Source: CAZNVB01 sp964651495 (GTDB taxonomy: Bacteria; Acidobacteriota; Aminicenantia; Aminicenantales; UBA8522). From it: a stretch of 30,867 nucleotides of DNA. Below, in pieces: positions 7,132-14,847 of the stretch. The notes below the pieces were generated by a model. The model did not search any database. It was not told where the DNA came from and saw only the letters and a program-made list of their open reading frames with translations. The stretch's first letter is position 1. The number at the start of each line of letters is the position of its first letter. The stretch is from assembly GCA_964651495.1 (NCBI GenBank), contig CAZYWP010000017.1:1-30867 (forward strand), in the 5' to 3' direction. Made by a program: the position numbers and the translations under genes.

Positions 7132-9123
7132 TCAGTCTTTCTTCTTGACCTCTCCCCCGCTGGAGGAGGGGTCCTTACGAGTCGGAGCTCCGGCCGAACT
7201 TTGGGCCGGCGCAGATTGGCCGGGCTCGGCCGAGACGCCCTCGCTCCCCGTGGAAGACGGGCTTCTGAATTGACCTTCCCCGAGCCTCATCCGGGGACCG
7301 ACATCGCCCGAACGGAGTCCAAGCTCCGGGGCAACGACTTCATTCCTGCGGCTGTCGTAGCGGATATCCACGCCCAGGTGAATCCCCGTCCGGATATCCG
7401 GGTTCCAGTCACGGAAGCGGAGGCTCGGACGGCCGACTGAATCCGTCGAGCGGGGATGTCCGTACTGCTCTTCGCCTCTTTCTATGCGCCGAACATCCGC
7501 CGCTTCCATCCGCTCGGGATTGAACCGGAAATCCCGGGCCAGCGAAGGAGCTCGATTGATCAGATCGCTCTTGGCCGGGTTCAGGCGCGTCTCCATCTCC
7601 GAGATGAATTGCCTTCTATGGATAGCGCGCAGGGCTGCAGTGGAAACAGCGACCGAAGACCGGATCGCTTCGGATCGCTCCAGCGGAGGTTGTCCTCCGA
7701 TGTTTTTCAACGGGCGATCCAGGTCGAAGATTTTTCCCTGCCATCGACCGGCGGCGAGATCGCTGCCTCTCATGTAAACGGACTGCCGGGAGACTTCCCG
7801 GAGCGATGCCAGGGCATTTTCGTCTCCTCTTTTCAGGGCGTTCACGGTGGCCTTCAAGGCCTTCTTCATCTCTTTGGGCAAGGGGAGAGAGGGATTGTCT
7901 TTCCGCTTGAGTTGATCCTTGCGAATCGTATAGAGGGTTTTAGAGGGCGGGACTCCGGGGTCCGAACCCGTGCCGGGTTCGACATAATAGTCCGGGTACC
8001 CGGCAAATCCCCAATATAAGCCGGGCGTGAGATAGCTGTCCAGATACATCCAGTCCCAGAGAAACCATGGCCTCCAAGCGTAATAGCCGGAATAAAAATC
8101 CCACACCGCCCAGGCGGGCGCGAACATGGAGCCCGGCATCCAGACCCATCCTTTGTTTTTGTCCCACATCCAGATGCCTAAATGGTAAGGGACCCAGCCC
8201 CAGGGCTCGCCCGGAATCCAGAAAAGCTGTCCCCGATAGCTCTCCCAGTTGCCATAAATATAGGGCGCCCACGTTCCCCAGGGGTAAGAATCGTTGAAGT
8301 AGGGCCGCCAGACATAGCCGTAGAGGTCGTGCCAAATCCATTCGCCGTAGAGACTACCGTAGCTCTGGGCAAAATAGAAAACGGCCGGGGGGAGATTCTG
8401 GACCGGCTTGGGCAACAGGTTTTCTTCATGGAGAGCCTTGAAATTTTCGTTGACTGCATCGTTCCAGGCCTTGAAATCGGACCGGGCGATATACTCGGCC
8501 GGCTCGACGGTGTTATCCGGATCCCCGGACGCGACCAAGCGCTCCTGAACATTGACTTTTTTCTCTTGGATATGAAATTTATCATGTCCGTAAAGCAGGT
8601 ACGCTTTTCCCCGTTCTACCTGGACTGCCGTCTGCCACTCCTTGGGCATCTGAATAAGGGCGACGGAGTTATGATTCAGCTTCACCGCGGCGTGGGGAGT
8701 GATGACCTGGAAAATCTCCAGGGAATCGTATTTCTTGTGCATCACATAGACCTGCCCTTGGGCCAGCAGGAGGTTGGAGACTTTTTTGGCTGTGCTCAGA
8801 CTTCCCGCCAGGAGTGTTTCGATCTTCAGCTTCGTGTTCGTATCGAGCCGGACGATGGTCCCGTTGTCGAACTGGACCTCGCACCTCGGGCCGTCGAAGG
8901 TCTGGATGATGTCGCCGGGACCGAGGGGGAGGTTGAGGACGGCGGTTTCCGGGATGGTCCGGCCGTCCCGGAAGACGAGAGGCCCCTTCCCTCCGCTATC
9001 GGGCTCAAGATAGCTGATATGGCCGAAATACATCTCGCCGGGATCCTGGCCGCCGGAAACGGCGGCCGGCACAAAGAGCGTCAACATAGCGAGAAAGCCG
9101 AGCCAGAGACCCTTTTGCTTCAT
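7132..9123 (-). CDS. Secreted FecR-like/DUF6600 tryptophan-rich protein
   Basis: This 663-residue protein has a signal peptide (about 1-24). A FecR-like region at about 65-165 has GDIIQT, then NGTIVRLD, AQGQVYV and TPHAAVKLN. A long aromatic segment at about 245-380 contains 20 tryptophans in 130 residues, in a Y-G-x-W / G-W-x-W rhythm typical of DUF6600 proteins. The C-terminal third (about 400-663) is charged and low in hydrophobics, ending in a Ser/Pro/Gly/Lys-rich tail. Function is unknown; an envelope or surface location is inferred from the signal peptide. The start is supported by AAAGGAG (complement of 9131-9137) 7 nt upstream and by a promoter at 9158-9185. The gene converges on the M23 peptidase gene, with 167 nt between them. 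Confidence 0.8.
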   Translation of the reverse strand: MKQKGLWLGFLAMLTLFVPAAVSGGQDPGEMYFGHISYLEPDSGGKGPLVFRDGRTIPETAVLNLPLGPGDIIQTFDGPRCEVQFDNGTIVRLDTNTKLKIETLLAGSLSTAKKVSNLLLAQGQVYVMHKKYDSLEIFQVITPHAAVKLNHNSVALIQMPKEWQTAVQVERGKAYLLYGHDKFHIQEKKVNVQERLVASGDPDNTVEPAEYIARSDFKAWNDAVNENFKALHEENLLPKPVQNLPPAVFYFAQSYGSLYGEWIWHDLYGYVWRPYFNDSYPWGTWAPYIYGNWESYRGQLFWIPGEPWGWVPYHLGIWMWDKNKGWVWMPGSMFAPAWAVWDFYSGYYAWRPWFLWDWMYLDSYLTPGLYWGFAGYPDYYVEPGTGSDPGVPPSKTLYTIRKDQLKRKDNPSLPLPKEMKKALKATVNALKRGDENALASLREVSRQSVYMRGSDLAAGRWQGKIFDLDRPLKNIGGQPPLERSEAIRSSVAVSTAALRAIHRRQFISEMETRLNPAKSDLINRAPSLARDFRFNPERMEAADVRRIERGEEQYGHPRSTDSVGRPSLRFRDWNPDIRTGIHLGVDIRYDSRRNEVVAPELGLRSGDVGPRMRLGEGQFRSPSSTGSEGVSAEPGQSAPAQSSAGAPTRKDPSSSGGEVKKKD

Positions 9124-9157
9124 GGCGGTTCTCCTTTATCGGGGGTTCATTGCAATC

Positions 9158-9185
9158 ATTATACAGCAATTTTTATGCCAGTAAA
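9158..9185 (-). promoter_or_regulatory. Promoter for the DUF6600 protein gene
   Basis: On the minus strand a perfect TATAAT (complement of 9158-9163) follows TTTACT (complement of 9180-9185) with a 16-nt spacer. It lies 35 nt upstream of the ATG, leaving a short leader that contains the AAAGGAG site. The DNA between this promoter and the one at 9326 holds only small GC-rich inverted repeats. Confidence 0.5.
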
Positions 9186-9325
9186 AGACAGAAATTTCCC
9201 CTGAAGACTCCGTCCTGTACGTCCCCGATCGAGGACAGGTGTCTCCGGAGCGGTCGGCACCGGGGGTGAAGCGAGACAGGACCCGCCGGGTGTTTCATGG
9301 GGCAATTTTGGGAATTTTTTTCAGG

Positions 9326-9355
9326 TTGACAAGCACCCCGCAAATCCAATAAAAT
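9326..9355 (+). promoter_or_regulatory. Promoter for the FBP aldolase/phosphatase gene
   Basis: A perfect TTGACA (9326-9331) and TAAAAT (9350-9355, five of six) are separated by 18 nt. The ATG of the downstream gene is at 9393, and an AAAGGAG ribosome-binding site sits just before it. Confidence 0.55.
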
Positions 9356-9392
9356 TCAGGAGTCAGTCCAGCAAAATAACAAAGGAGAATCA

Positions 9393-10493
9393 ATGAAGAT
9401 TACCCTGAGTATCCTCAAGGCCGATATCGGGAGCATCGGGGGCCACATCAAGCCCAGTCGGGCAGTTTTTGCCGCAGTCGAGGACTTTATCGGCCGGAAC
9501 GGGAAAGGTTTGATCATCGATTCGTACTTCAGCTTTACCGGGGACGATATCGCCATCCTCTGCTCTCACGAACGGGGCGTTCTCGACGAAAAAATCCACA
9601 GGCTGGCCTGGGAGGCCTTCCTTTCCGGCACCGCCGTCGCCAAAAAGCAGGGGCTTTACGGCGCCGGCCAGGACCTCCTCAAGGACTCCTTCAGCGGAAA
9701 CATCAAGGGCATGGGGCCGGCCGTGGCCGAAATGGAATTCGAAGAACGGCCCAACGAGCCGTTTTTGTTTTTCGCCGCCGATAAGACAGACCCGGGCGCC
9801 TATAACCTCCCCTTTTACCTGGCCTTTGCCGACCCGATGCACTGTGCCGGTCTGCTGCTGAGTCCCAAGATGAGCCAGGGATTTATGTTCCGGATCATCG
9901 ATGTTGGCTTCACAAAAAAAGACAAGGTCATCGACCTTCAAGCCCCGGAAGAAATCTACGACATCGCCACCCTTCTTCGGGACAACGAGAGATACGTCAT
10001 CGAGAGCATTTTTTCCCGTAACACGGGAAACCAGGCCGCCGCCGTGTCAACGACACGGCTGCACAACATCGCCGGGAAATACACCGGCAAGGACGACCCG
10101 GTCGCCCTGGTCCGGGTCCAGGGCGAGTTTCCCGCCACCGGGGAAGTCCTTTCCCCCTTTCAAATCGGCCATTTCGTCGCCGGCTTCATGCGGGGCAGCC
10201 ACGTCGGACCGCTGATGCCTTCCAAATTGAACTCGCCGACATCCTATTTCGACGGACCGCCCATGGTGTCTGCCGCGGCCTTCTGCGTTAAGGACGGGAA
10301 ACTGACCGAGCCGGCCGACGTCTTCGACCATCCGTTCTGGGATCACGTCCGCTCTCAGGTCGCCGAAAAGGCCTCCTCCATCCGCCGGCAGGGCTTCTCG
10401 GGCGCCGCCATGCTCCCCTATAGCGAGCTCGAATATGGAGGCGTGGTGGAAAAGCTAGAAAAACTGGAGAAGAAATTTACCCTGCGCGGCTGA
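9393..10493 (+). CDS. fbp: Bifunctional fructose-1,6-bisphosphate aldolase/phosphatase (archaeal-type, class V)
   Basis: This 366-residue protein matches the FBPAP family along its whole length. The enzyme condenses two triose phosphates and then dephosphorylates the product to fructose 6-phosphate, making this step of gluconeogenesis one-way in the cytoplasm. Visible hallmarks are the N-terminal metal-binding residues Asp11 and His18 (KADIGSIGGH), the Asp-Asp pair at 51-52, the ADKTDPGAYNLP block around Lys131, and KYTGK. In KYTGK, Tyr230 and Lys233 correspond to the Tyr/Schiff-base Lys pair described for the aldolase activity. The MPSKLNSPTSYFDGPP segment is also typical. A near-consensus promoter and good ribosome-binding site precede it. 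The Nudix gene follows after 5 nt. The family is best known from archaea and deep-branching, often thermophilic, bacteria. Confidence 0.94.
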   Translation: MKITLSILKADIGSIGGHIKPSRAVFAAVEDFIGRNGKGLIIDSYFSFTGDDIAILCSHERGVLDEKIHRLAWEAFLSGTAVAKKQGLYGAGQDLLKDSFSGNIKGMGPAVAEMEFEERPNEPFLFFAADKTDPGAYNLPFYLAFADPMHCAGLLLSPKMSQGFMFRIIDVGFTKKDKVIDLQAPEEIYDIATLLRDNERYVIESIFSRNTGNQAAAVSTTRLHNIAGKYTGKDDPVALVRVQGEFPATGEVLSPFQIGHFVAGFMRGSHVGPLMPSKLNSPTSYFDGPPMVSAAAFCVKDGKLTEPADVFDHPFWDHVRSQVAEKASSIRRQGFSGAAMLPYSELEYGGVVEKLEKLEKKFTLRG

Positions 10494-10498
10494 GGCCC

Positions 10499-10915
10499 AT
10501 GGCCAAACATCGAAACCCGCTCCCGACCGTCGACATCATCATCGAGATCGCCCGCCAGGACGGCCGGACCGGGATCGTCCTCATCAAACGCAAGAATCCT
10601 CCCCCCGGATGGGCCCTGCCGGGAGGATTTGTCGACTACGGCGAGTCGCTCGAAGACGCCGCCGTCCGGGAAGCGAGGGAGGAGACCTCGCTCGATATCG
10701 AGCTCGTCTCGCAGTTCCACACCTATTCCGCTCCCGGACGCGACCCCCGCTTCCACACCATCAGTACGGTGTACATCGCCAGAGCGAAGGGCCGGCCAGG
10801 GGCGCAGGACGATGCCCGGGATATCGGCGTCTTTAGCCCTAAAGATATGCCGCATCCTCTGGCCTTTGACCACGATCAAATTCTGGCCGATTATTTCCGG
10901 GCGAAAGGCCGCTAA
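10499..10915 (+). CDS. Nudix hydrolase
   Basis: This 138-residue single-domain protein carries a Nudix box at about residues 42-64. The box reads GGFVDYGE, seven residues, then REAREETS, which satisfies the G-x5-E-x7-R-E-x2-E-E core; the usual Gly near its end is Ser. Nudix enzymes cleave nucleoside diphosphates linked to another group (ADP-ribose, NADH, oxidised dNTPs); the substrate cannot be told from this sequence. The PGGF before the box and WALP just upstream are common in ADP-ribose or 8-oxo-dGTP type members. It starts 5 nt after the FBPAP stop with only a weak GAGG, so it is probably translated from the same mRNA. No clear terminator follows, only an imperfect GC-rich hairpin around 10937-10965. 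Confidence 0.9.
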   Translation: MAKHRNPLPTVDIIIEIARQDGRTGIVLIKRKNPPPGWALPGGFVDYGESLEDAAVREAREETSLDIELVSQFHTYSAPGRDPRFHTISTVYIARAKGRPGAQDDARDIGVFSPKDMPHPLAFDHDQILADYFRAKGR

Positions 10916-10973
10916 AATCCAAGACAGGGGAACAAAAGGGGTGGGGGGTCCTCCCTGGGGCCTTTAAAAAAAA

Positions 10974-11003
10974 TCATCAAGAAGAGCCGTAAAGTGTTAT
11001 AAT
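10974..11003 (+). promoter_or_regulatory. Weak candidate promoter for the DUF2007-like gene
   Basis: A perfect TATAAT lies at 10998-11003. The best -35 in range (TCATCA, 10974-10979, 18-nt spacer) is poor. Transcription starting about 7 nt downstream would give a leader of only some 30 nt before the GTG at 11040. Confidence 0.35.
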
Positions 11004-11039
11004 AATCAGCTTGACTCACAACCGATAAAAGTAAAAACC

Positions 11040-11273
11040 GTGGACGTAAAGCTCAGAGAAGTGCGCCGGGTCTGGGGACTCTCCGAGGCCGAAGTCATCA
11101 AGAGCTTTCTGGCCAGCCACGGGATCACCTGCATCTTCCGGGGGGAGATGGTCCAGGCCGTCTACCCCATCACGGTCGACGGACTCGGTGAGATCAAGAT
11201 CATGGTGGCGGAATCCGACTACGAGCTGGCCAGAGACCTCCTGGAGAACAGCAGCCTGAGTCAGGAAGAATAG
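11040..11273 (+). CDS. Small DUF2007-like protein
   Basis: This 77-residue cytoplasmic protein begins with GTG. Its pattern matches DUF2007 proteins (putative signal-transducing proteins), small alpha-beta folds related to PII-like domains: a helix with EAEVIKSFLASHGI, a strand, a Gly-turn region, then IKIMVAESDYELARDLLE. Its role is not known. No Shine-Dalgarno sequence precedes the GTG, and no better in-frame start is available upstream, so initiation is either weak or of the short-leader type. It sits alone between the Nudix gene and the dcw promoter. A short inverted repeat, GGCCG/CGGCC, lies about 25 nt after its stop but has no T-tract. It is likely not part of the dcw operon because that operon's own strong promoter lies between them. 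Confidence 0.72.
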   Translation: MDVKLREVRRVWGLSEAEVIKSFLASHGITCIFRGEMVQAVYPITVDGLGEIKIMVAESDYELARDLLENSSLSQEE

Positions 11274-11318
11274 CTACCTCCCGTCCTTTGATTGTGGCCG
11301 CCTGCCGGCCCCCCACCC

Positions 11319-11328
11319 TATCTAGATA
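11319..11328. other. Perfect 10-bp palindrome upstream of the dcw promoter
   Basis: TATCTAGATA reads identically on both strands and sits 37 bp upstream of the -35 box of the mraZ promoter, in a short AT-rich stretch (11315-11365). It could be a regulator site or part of an UP-like element, or chance. Confidence 0.3.
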
Positions 11329-11365
11329 ATCAATATTAATACAGACAATTATCTTGAATTTTCTC

Positions 11366-11394
11366 TTGACATATGATTTTTTCTCTCCTATATT
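11366..11394 (+). promoter_or_regulatory. Promoter of the dcw (division and cell wall) operon
   Basis: A perfect TTGACA (11366-11371), 17-nt spacer and TATATT (11389-11394, five of six) lie 37 nt before the mraZ ATG. The predicted start of transcription is around 11401, exactly where the first MraZ box begins. This is the strongest promoter match in the window. Confidence 0.72.
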
Positions 11395-11403
11395 ATCACC
11401 GAT

Positions 11404-11428
11404 TGGGATAAATTGGGATAAATTGGGA
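11404..11428 (+). promoter_or_regulatory. MraZ operator: three TGGGA boxes with 10-bp spacing
   Basis: TGGGA occurs at 11404-11408, 11414-11418 and 11424-11428, each inside an almost identical 10-bp unit (TTGGGATAAA). MraZ proteins of E. coli and mycoplasmas are known to bind TGGG-containing direct repeats with this helical spacing in their own promoter region. Here the repeats cover the presumed transcription start, the entire leader and the position where a ribosome-binding site would sit. Autoregulation of the operon by MraZ is therefore a strong inference. Confidence 0.85.
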
Positions 11429-11431
11429 AAC

Positions 11432-11890
11432 ATGTTAATCGGAAACTATACAGCCAGGATCGACAAGGGCGGCCGGATTAAAATCCCGGAAAAGTTCCGC
11501 GCCGCCATCGAACAAGACTACGGCAAGGACGTCTTCATCACGTCCCTCACCGATGAAGCCGTCCAGATTTATCCTCTGTCAGTCTGGGAAGAGCTCACCG
11601 GAGTCGCCAGAGAGGGAGCGCTCCACCTCCGACCCGATGTCCGCATGTTTATGCTCCGCGTCAACCGCAAAGGCGCCAGACACGAGGTCGATCCCAAGGG
11701 CCGCGTCCTGATCACCCTGGCCCTGCGGGGAAAGGCCGGCCTCCAGGATGAGGTTGAAGTCATCGGGCTGAACAGCCATCTGGAAGTTTGGAACAAAGAC
11801 AGGCTGGATGAAAAACTCGAGCAGAAACCGCTGACGGATGAAGATTTCGAGAAGATCGCCGGTCTCATCCGACGCGGAAAAGCGGAATGA
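11432..11890 (+). CDS. mraZ: Transcriptional regulator MraZ
   Basis: This 152-residue protein is the AbrB/SpoVT-fold DNA-binding regulator that heads dcw clusters and forms a ring-shaped oligomer. The two family DxxxR-type half-motifs are visible as IDKGGRIKIP near the N-terminus and VDPKGRVLIT in the second half. The start was set at 11432 (MLIGNYTARID), the conserved family start. An in-frame ATG at 11354 would place the promoter and operator inside the coding region. No normal Shine-Dalgarno sequence exists; the third operator box occupies its place. It overlaps rsmH by 4 nt (ATGA). It probably represses or tunes the operon through the boxes at 11404-11428. Confidence 0.96.
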   Translation: MLIGNYTARIDKGGRIKIPEKFRAAIEQDYGKDVFITSLTDEAVQIYPLSVWEELTGVAREGALHLRPDVRMFMLRVNRKGARHEVDPKGRVLITLALRGKAGLQDEVEVIGLNSHLEVWNKDRLDEKLEQKPLTDEDFEKIAGLIRRGKAE

Positions 11891-12783
11891 ACCAAAGAGG
11901 ACATGTTCCCGTCCTTCTCCAAGAAGTCCTGGAATATGCGGACAGCAAGAGAGAGGGCATCTATATCGACGGCACCATCGGCCTGGCCGGGCACAGCCTC
12001 GAGATCCTGAAGAGAAACCCGAAGGCGAAGCTCGTCGGCCTGGACATCGATGATCTGGCCCTGGCCGAAACCCGGGTCAAGCTCGAGCCCTTTGCCGGAC
12101 GGGTCGAGCTCTATCAGGCGGACTTTCGCTATCTCCCCGAACTGGGCATCGATTTCTCCGCAGTCAGGGCGTTGCTCCTGGACCTGGGCCTCTCCTCTTT
12201 CCAGCTCGACGCCCCGGAAAGAGGTTTCAGCTTCAACCAGGATGGCCCTCTGGACATGAGAATGGACCTGAGGAATAAGACAACTGCCGGAAAAATTATC
12301 GACACCTATTCGGAGCCCAGGCTCGGCCAGCTCTTCCTGGAATACGGAGAGCTCAAACAGGCCCGGCGGCTGGCCAGGGAGATCGCGGCGCGGAGAAAGG
12401 TAAAAAAGATCGCCACCACCTCGGAGCTCCGCCGGATCATCGAGGACGTCTCCCATTGGGTCCCCCAAAAAGGGAAAATCCATCCGGCCGCCAAAGTCTT
12501 CCAAGCGCTTCGCATCGAGATCAACGGGGAGCTCGAGGGCCTGGGGGAATTCCTCGAAACGATGGTGCGCCGCCTTGGCTCCGGCGCCCGCATCGTTGTC
12601 ATCTCCTTCCACTCCCTCGAAGACAGGATCGTCAAGCACACCTTCGCCCGCCTGGCCTCAGCCGACCCAGGACCGGCCCTCCTGCGCATCCTCACCAGGA
12701 AACCGGTCACGCCCACGGAAGAGGAGATCGCCGCCAACTCCCGCTCGCGCCCGGCCAAGCTGCGGGCGGCGGAGAAAGTCTGA
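11887..12783 (+). CDS. rsmH: 16S rRNA (cytosine-1402-N4)-methyltransferase
   Basis: This 298-residue, SAM-dependent enzyme (formerly MraW) methylates N4 of C1402 in the decoding centre of 16S rRNA. Family landmarks in order are HVPVLLQEVLEY (about 6-17), the SAM-binding IDGTIGLAGHS (27-37; the common GGGGHS form is GLAGHS here), GLDID (51-55), LLLDLGLSSFQLD (96-108), and ERGFSF followed by DGPLDMRMD (to about 127). The C-terminal ISFHSLEDRIVK motif is also present. Its place directly after mraZ, with a 4-nt overlap, is the standard dcw order. Its stop overlaps the ftsL start by 1 nt (TGATG). Length is normal for the family. Confidence 0.97.
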   Translation: MNQRGHVPVLLQEVLEYADSKREGIYIDGTIGLAGHSLEILKRNPKAKLVGLDIDDLALAETRVKLEPFAGRVELYQADFRYLPELGIDFSAVRALLLDLGLSSFQLDAPERGFSFNQDGPLDMRMDLRNKTTAGKIIDTYSEPRLGQLFLEYGELKQARRLAREIAARRKVKKIATTSELRRIIEDVSHWVPQKGKIHPAAKVFQALRIEINGELEGLGEFLETMVRRLGSGARIVVISFHSLEDRIVKHTFARLASADPGPALLRILTRKPVTPTEEEIAANSRSRPAKLRAAEKV

Positions 12784-13091
12784 TGGTCAGGAGAAAGTAT
12801 CAGAAAAAAGAGATCGTCCTGGCGGCGGTTTGTCTTCTGCTCGCCGTCGCCACTCTGACTTTCTACATCTGGCACCAGTCAGCCCTGATCAGCCTCGGCT
12901 ACCAGACGAGCGGACTCGAGATGGGGATCGAGCGACTCGAGGTGGAGATCAAGAAGCTCGAGACGGATAAGGCCGCCCTCCTGGCCCCCGACCGGGTGGA
13001 GAAGATCGCCCGCGCCGAACTCGGCCTCACCGATCCGAATGACGGCCAGATTATTTACGAGGATTTCCAGGTTTCGAAAAAAGATGAATGA
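12783..13091 (+). CDS. ftsL: Cell division protein FtsL
   Basis: This 102-residue bitopic protein has a short basic cytoplasmic tail, one membrane helix at about 11-30 and a periplasmic coiled coil at about 42-66 (heptad-like GIERLEVEIKKLETDKAAL). The RVEKIARAELGL segment typical of FtsL/DivIC-type proteins follows. FtsL joins FtsQ and FtsB to activate FtsW-FtsI at the septum. The primary sequence is poorly conserved in this family, so the call rests on topology, the RxExIAxxxLGL motif and the position between rsmH and ftsI. It starts by TGATG overlap with rsmH and overlaps ftsI by 8 nt. No separate ftsB is visible in the window. Confidence 0.88.
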   Translation: MVRRKYQKKEIVLAAVCLLLAVATLTFYIWHQSALISLGYQTSGLEMGIERLEVEIKKLETDKAALLAPDRVEKIARAELGLTDPNDGQIIYEDFQVSKKDE

Positions 13092-14847
13092 GCCCTCCGG
13101 TTTCTTCCAAAAAAAAATCCGCAAGCGGACGATCATCCTGTCCTTTTTTTTCTTCCTCTGGTTTATCGTCCTATCTCTGCGACTCGTCCAGCTCCAGCTG
13201 ATCGAGCACAAGAGCCTGCGAGAGGCCGTGGAAAGCCAGAATAAGCGGAAGCACGAGATTGTCCCCGAGCGGGGGACGATTTACGACCGCCACGGCCAGA
13301 TCATGGCTCGCAGTCTGCCCGTCCCCTCCGTGTTTTTCGTCCCCGCTGAAAAAGAGCCCCCGGCGGCGCAGTTTGACAGGGTGGCCAAGCTCAGGTCCAG
13401 CCTCGAGCTTTCCGCCAAAGATCTTCTGCGAATCAGGGCCGGAATCGAGGACGGAGACACGTTTATCTACCTGAAGCGAAAGGCCAGCCCTGAAATCGCC
13501 GCCCGGGTGAGGAACCTGGGGATCCAGGGAATCGGTTTCGAGGAGGAGCACAAGAGATTCTACCCCCTCGGGACGCAGGCCGCCCATGTTCTCGGCGCAG
13601 TGAACATGGACAACGTCGGAGCGTCGGGCGTGGAGCTGCAGTACAACGCCCTCCTCCAGGGTGAAAAGGGACAAAGCCTGATCCTTCAGGACGCCAAAAA
13701 GAAAAGATACCACTGGGAAGTCCTCAGGAAGCCGCTTCCCGGGCGGGACCTCGTCCTGACCATCGATAACACCATCCAGTACATCAGCGAAAGAGAGCTG
13801 GAGAGGGCCGTCCGCGAGCAGGGCGCGGCCTGGGGAACGGTCATCGTCTCTTCTCCAGCGTCGGGGGAAATCCTGGCCATGGCCACCCATCCGACCTACG
13901 ATCCCAACGACTGGCCCCCGTTTCCCTATGAGATCAGCAGCAACCGGGCCATCCAGGAGAATTTCGAGCCCGGCTCGACCTTCAAGATCATCACCGCCTG
14001 CGCCGCCCGGGAAAACGGAGCGGTGAATTTCGGCGAAATCTTCGACTGCAGCGAGGGAAAAATCAGGGTCGGCGGCTGGACCATCTCCGACCATAAAAAG
14101 ATGGGGATTCTGACTTTCTCGGAGGTGATCATCCACTCCTCCAACGTCGGGACCGTCAAGGTCGGGCAGCGCCTCGGCGAGGCCACTCTGTTCCGGATGA
14201 TTCAGGCTTTTCATTTCGGCGAGCCGACCGGGATCGACCTGCCGGGCGAGGAAAAAGGCATCCTCCATCCCCTGCCCGAGTGGTACGTGTCTTCCCTGGC
14301 ATCCCACTCCATCGGCTACGGAATTTCCGTCACCGCCATTCAAGTCCTTCAGGCCATGAACGTCATCGCCAACGGCGGCCTGCTCGTCCCTCCCCGCGTC
14401 ACCAGGGAAGCATATGATCGTTCCGCTGCCCGGCCGGGAGTCCCCGTGAGCGGAGAGAGGATTATTTCCGAACGCACGGCCAGGGAGCTCGTCGACCGGA
14501 TATTCGAAAAAGTGGTCCTCGAGGGCACCGGCCAGCAGGCCCAGATCAACGGGTTTACGGCGGCCGGAAAGACGGGGACCGCGCAGAAAAAAGACCCGGG
14601 CGGCGGCTATACCGGATCCAAACATACAGCCTCGTTCGTCGGGTTCGTCCCGGCCGACAGGCCGCTGATCTCAATCATCGTGGTGATCGACGACCCCAAG
14701 ATCGGGCTCCACTACGGCGGCACCGTGGCCGCGCCTGTCTTCCGGCAAATCGCCCGCCGCGTCCTGCTCTACCTCGGTCAGACGCCGGAATACGACCCGG
14801 CGCAAAAACTCGTTACCGCCAAGCTTCAGAGTCAGCCACGGCCATGA
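13084..14847 (+). CDS. ftsI: Penicillin-binding protein FtsI (septal transpeptidase, PBP3-like)
   Basis: This 587-residue class B penicillin-binding protein crosslinks peptidoglycan at the division site, working with FtsW. It has an N-terminal membrane helix (about 16-38) and a PBP dimer/pedestal domain including RGTIYDRHG near 63-71. The transpeptidase domain carries the active-site serine in STFK (Ser298-Lys301), the SxN motif (Ser352-Asn354) and KTG (496-498). The protein ends soon after the catalytic domain, so no PASTA repeats are present. The start at 13084 lies within ftsL (8-nt overlap); an in-frame ATG at 13039 would overlap ftsL much further. The stop overlaps murE (ATGA). Confidence 0.96.
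   Translation: MNEPSGFFQKKIRKRTIILSFFFFLWFIVLSLRLVQLQLIEHKSLREAVESQNKRKHEIVPERGTIYDRHGQIMARSLPVPSVFFVPAEKEPPAAQFDRVAKLRSSLELSAKDLLRIRAGIEDGDTFIYLKRKASPEIAARVRNLGIQGIGFEEEHKRFYPLGTQAAHVLGAVNMDNVGASGVELQYNALLQGEKGQSLILQDAKKKRYHWEVLRKPLPGRDLVLTIDNTIQYISERELERAVREQGAAWGTVIVSSPASGEILAMATHPTYDPNDWPPFPYEISSNRAIQENFEPGSTFKIITACAARENGAVNFGEIFDCSEGKIRVGGWTISDHKKMGILTFSEVIIHSSNVGTVKVGQRLGEATLFRMIQAFHFGEPTGIDLPGEEKGILHPLPEWYVSSLASHSIGYGISVTAIQVLQAMNVIANGGLLVPPRVTREAYDRSAARPGVPVSGERIISERTARELVDRIFEKVVLEGTGQQAQINGFTAAGKTGTAQKKDPGGGYTGSKHTASFVGFVPADRPLISIIVVIDDPKIGLHYGGTVAAPVFRQIARRVLLYLGQTPEYDPAQKLVTAKLQSQPRP

Noticed and set aside
10930..10980. Possible terminator after the Nudix gene
   Set aside because: The GC-rich hairpin is imperfect and is followed by A residues rather than T residues.
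11354..11431. Upstream in-frame ATG that would extend MraZ by 26 residues
   Set aside because: It would place the promoter and the three operator boxes inside the coding region; the family start MLIGNY is at 11432.
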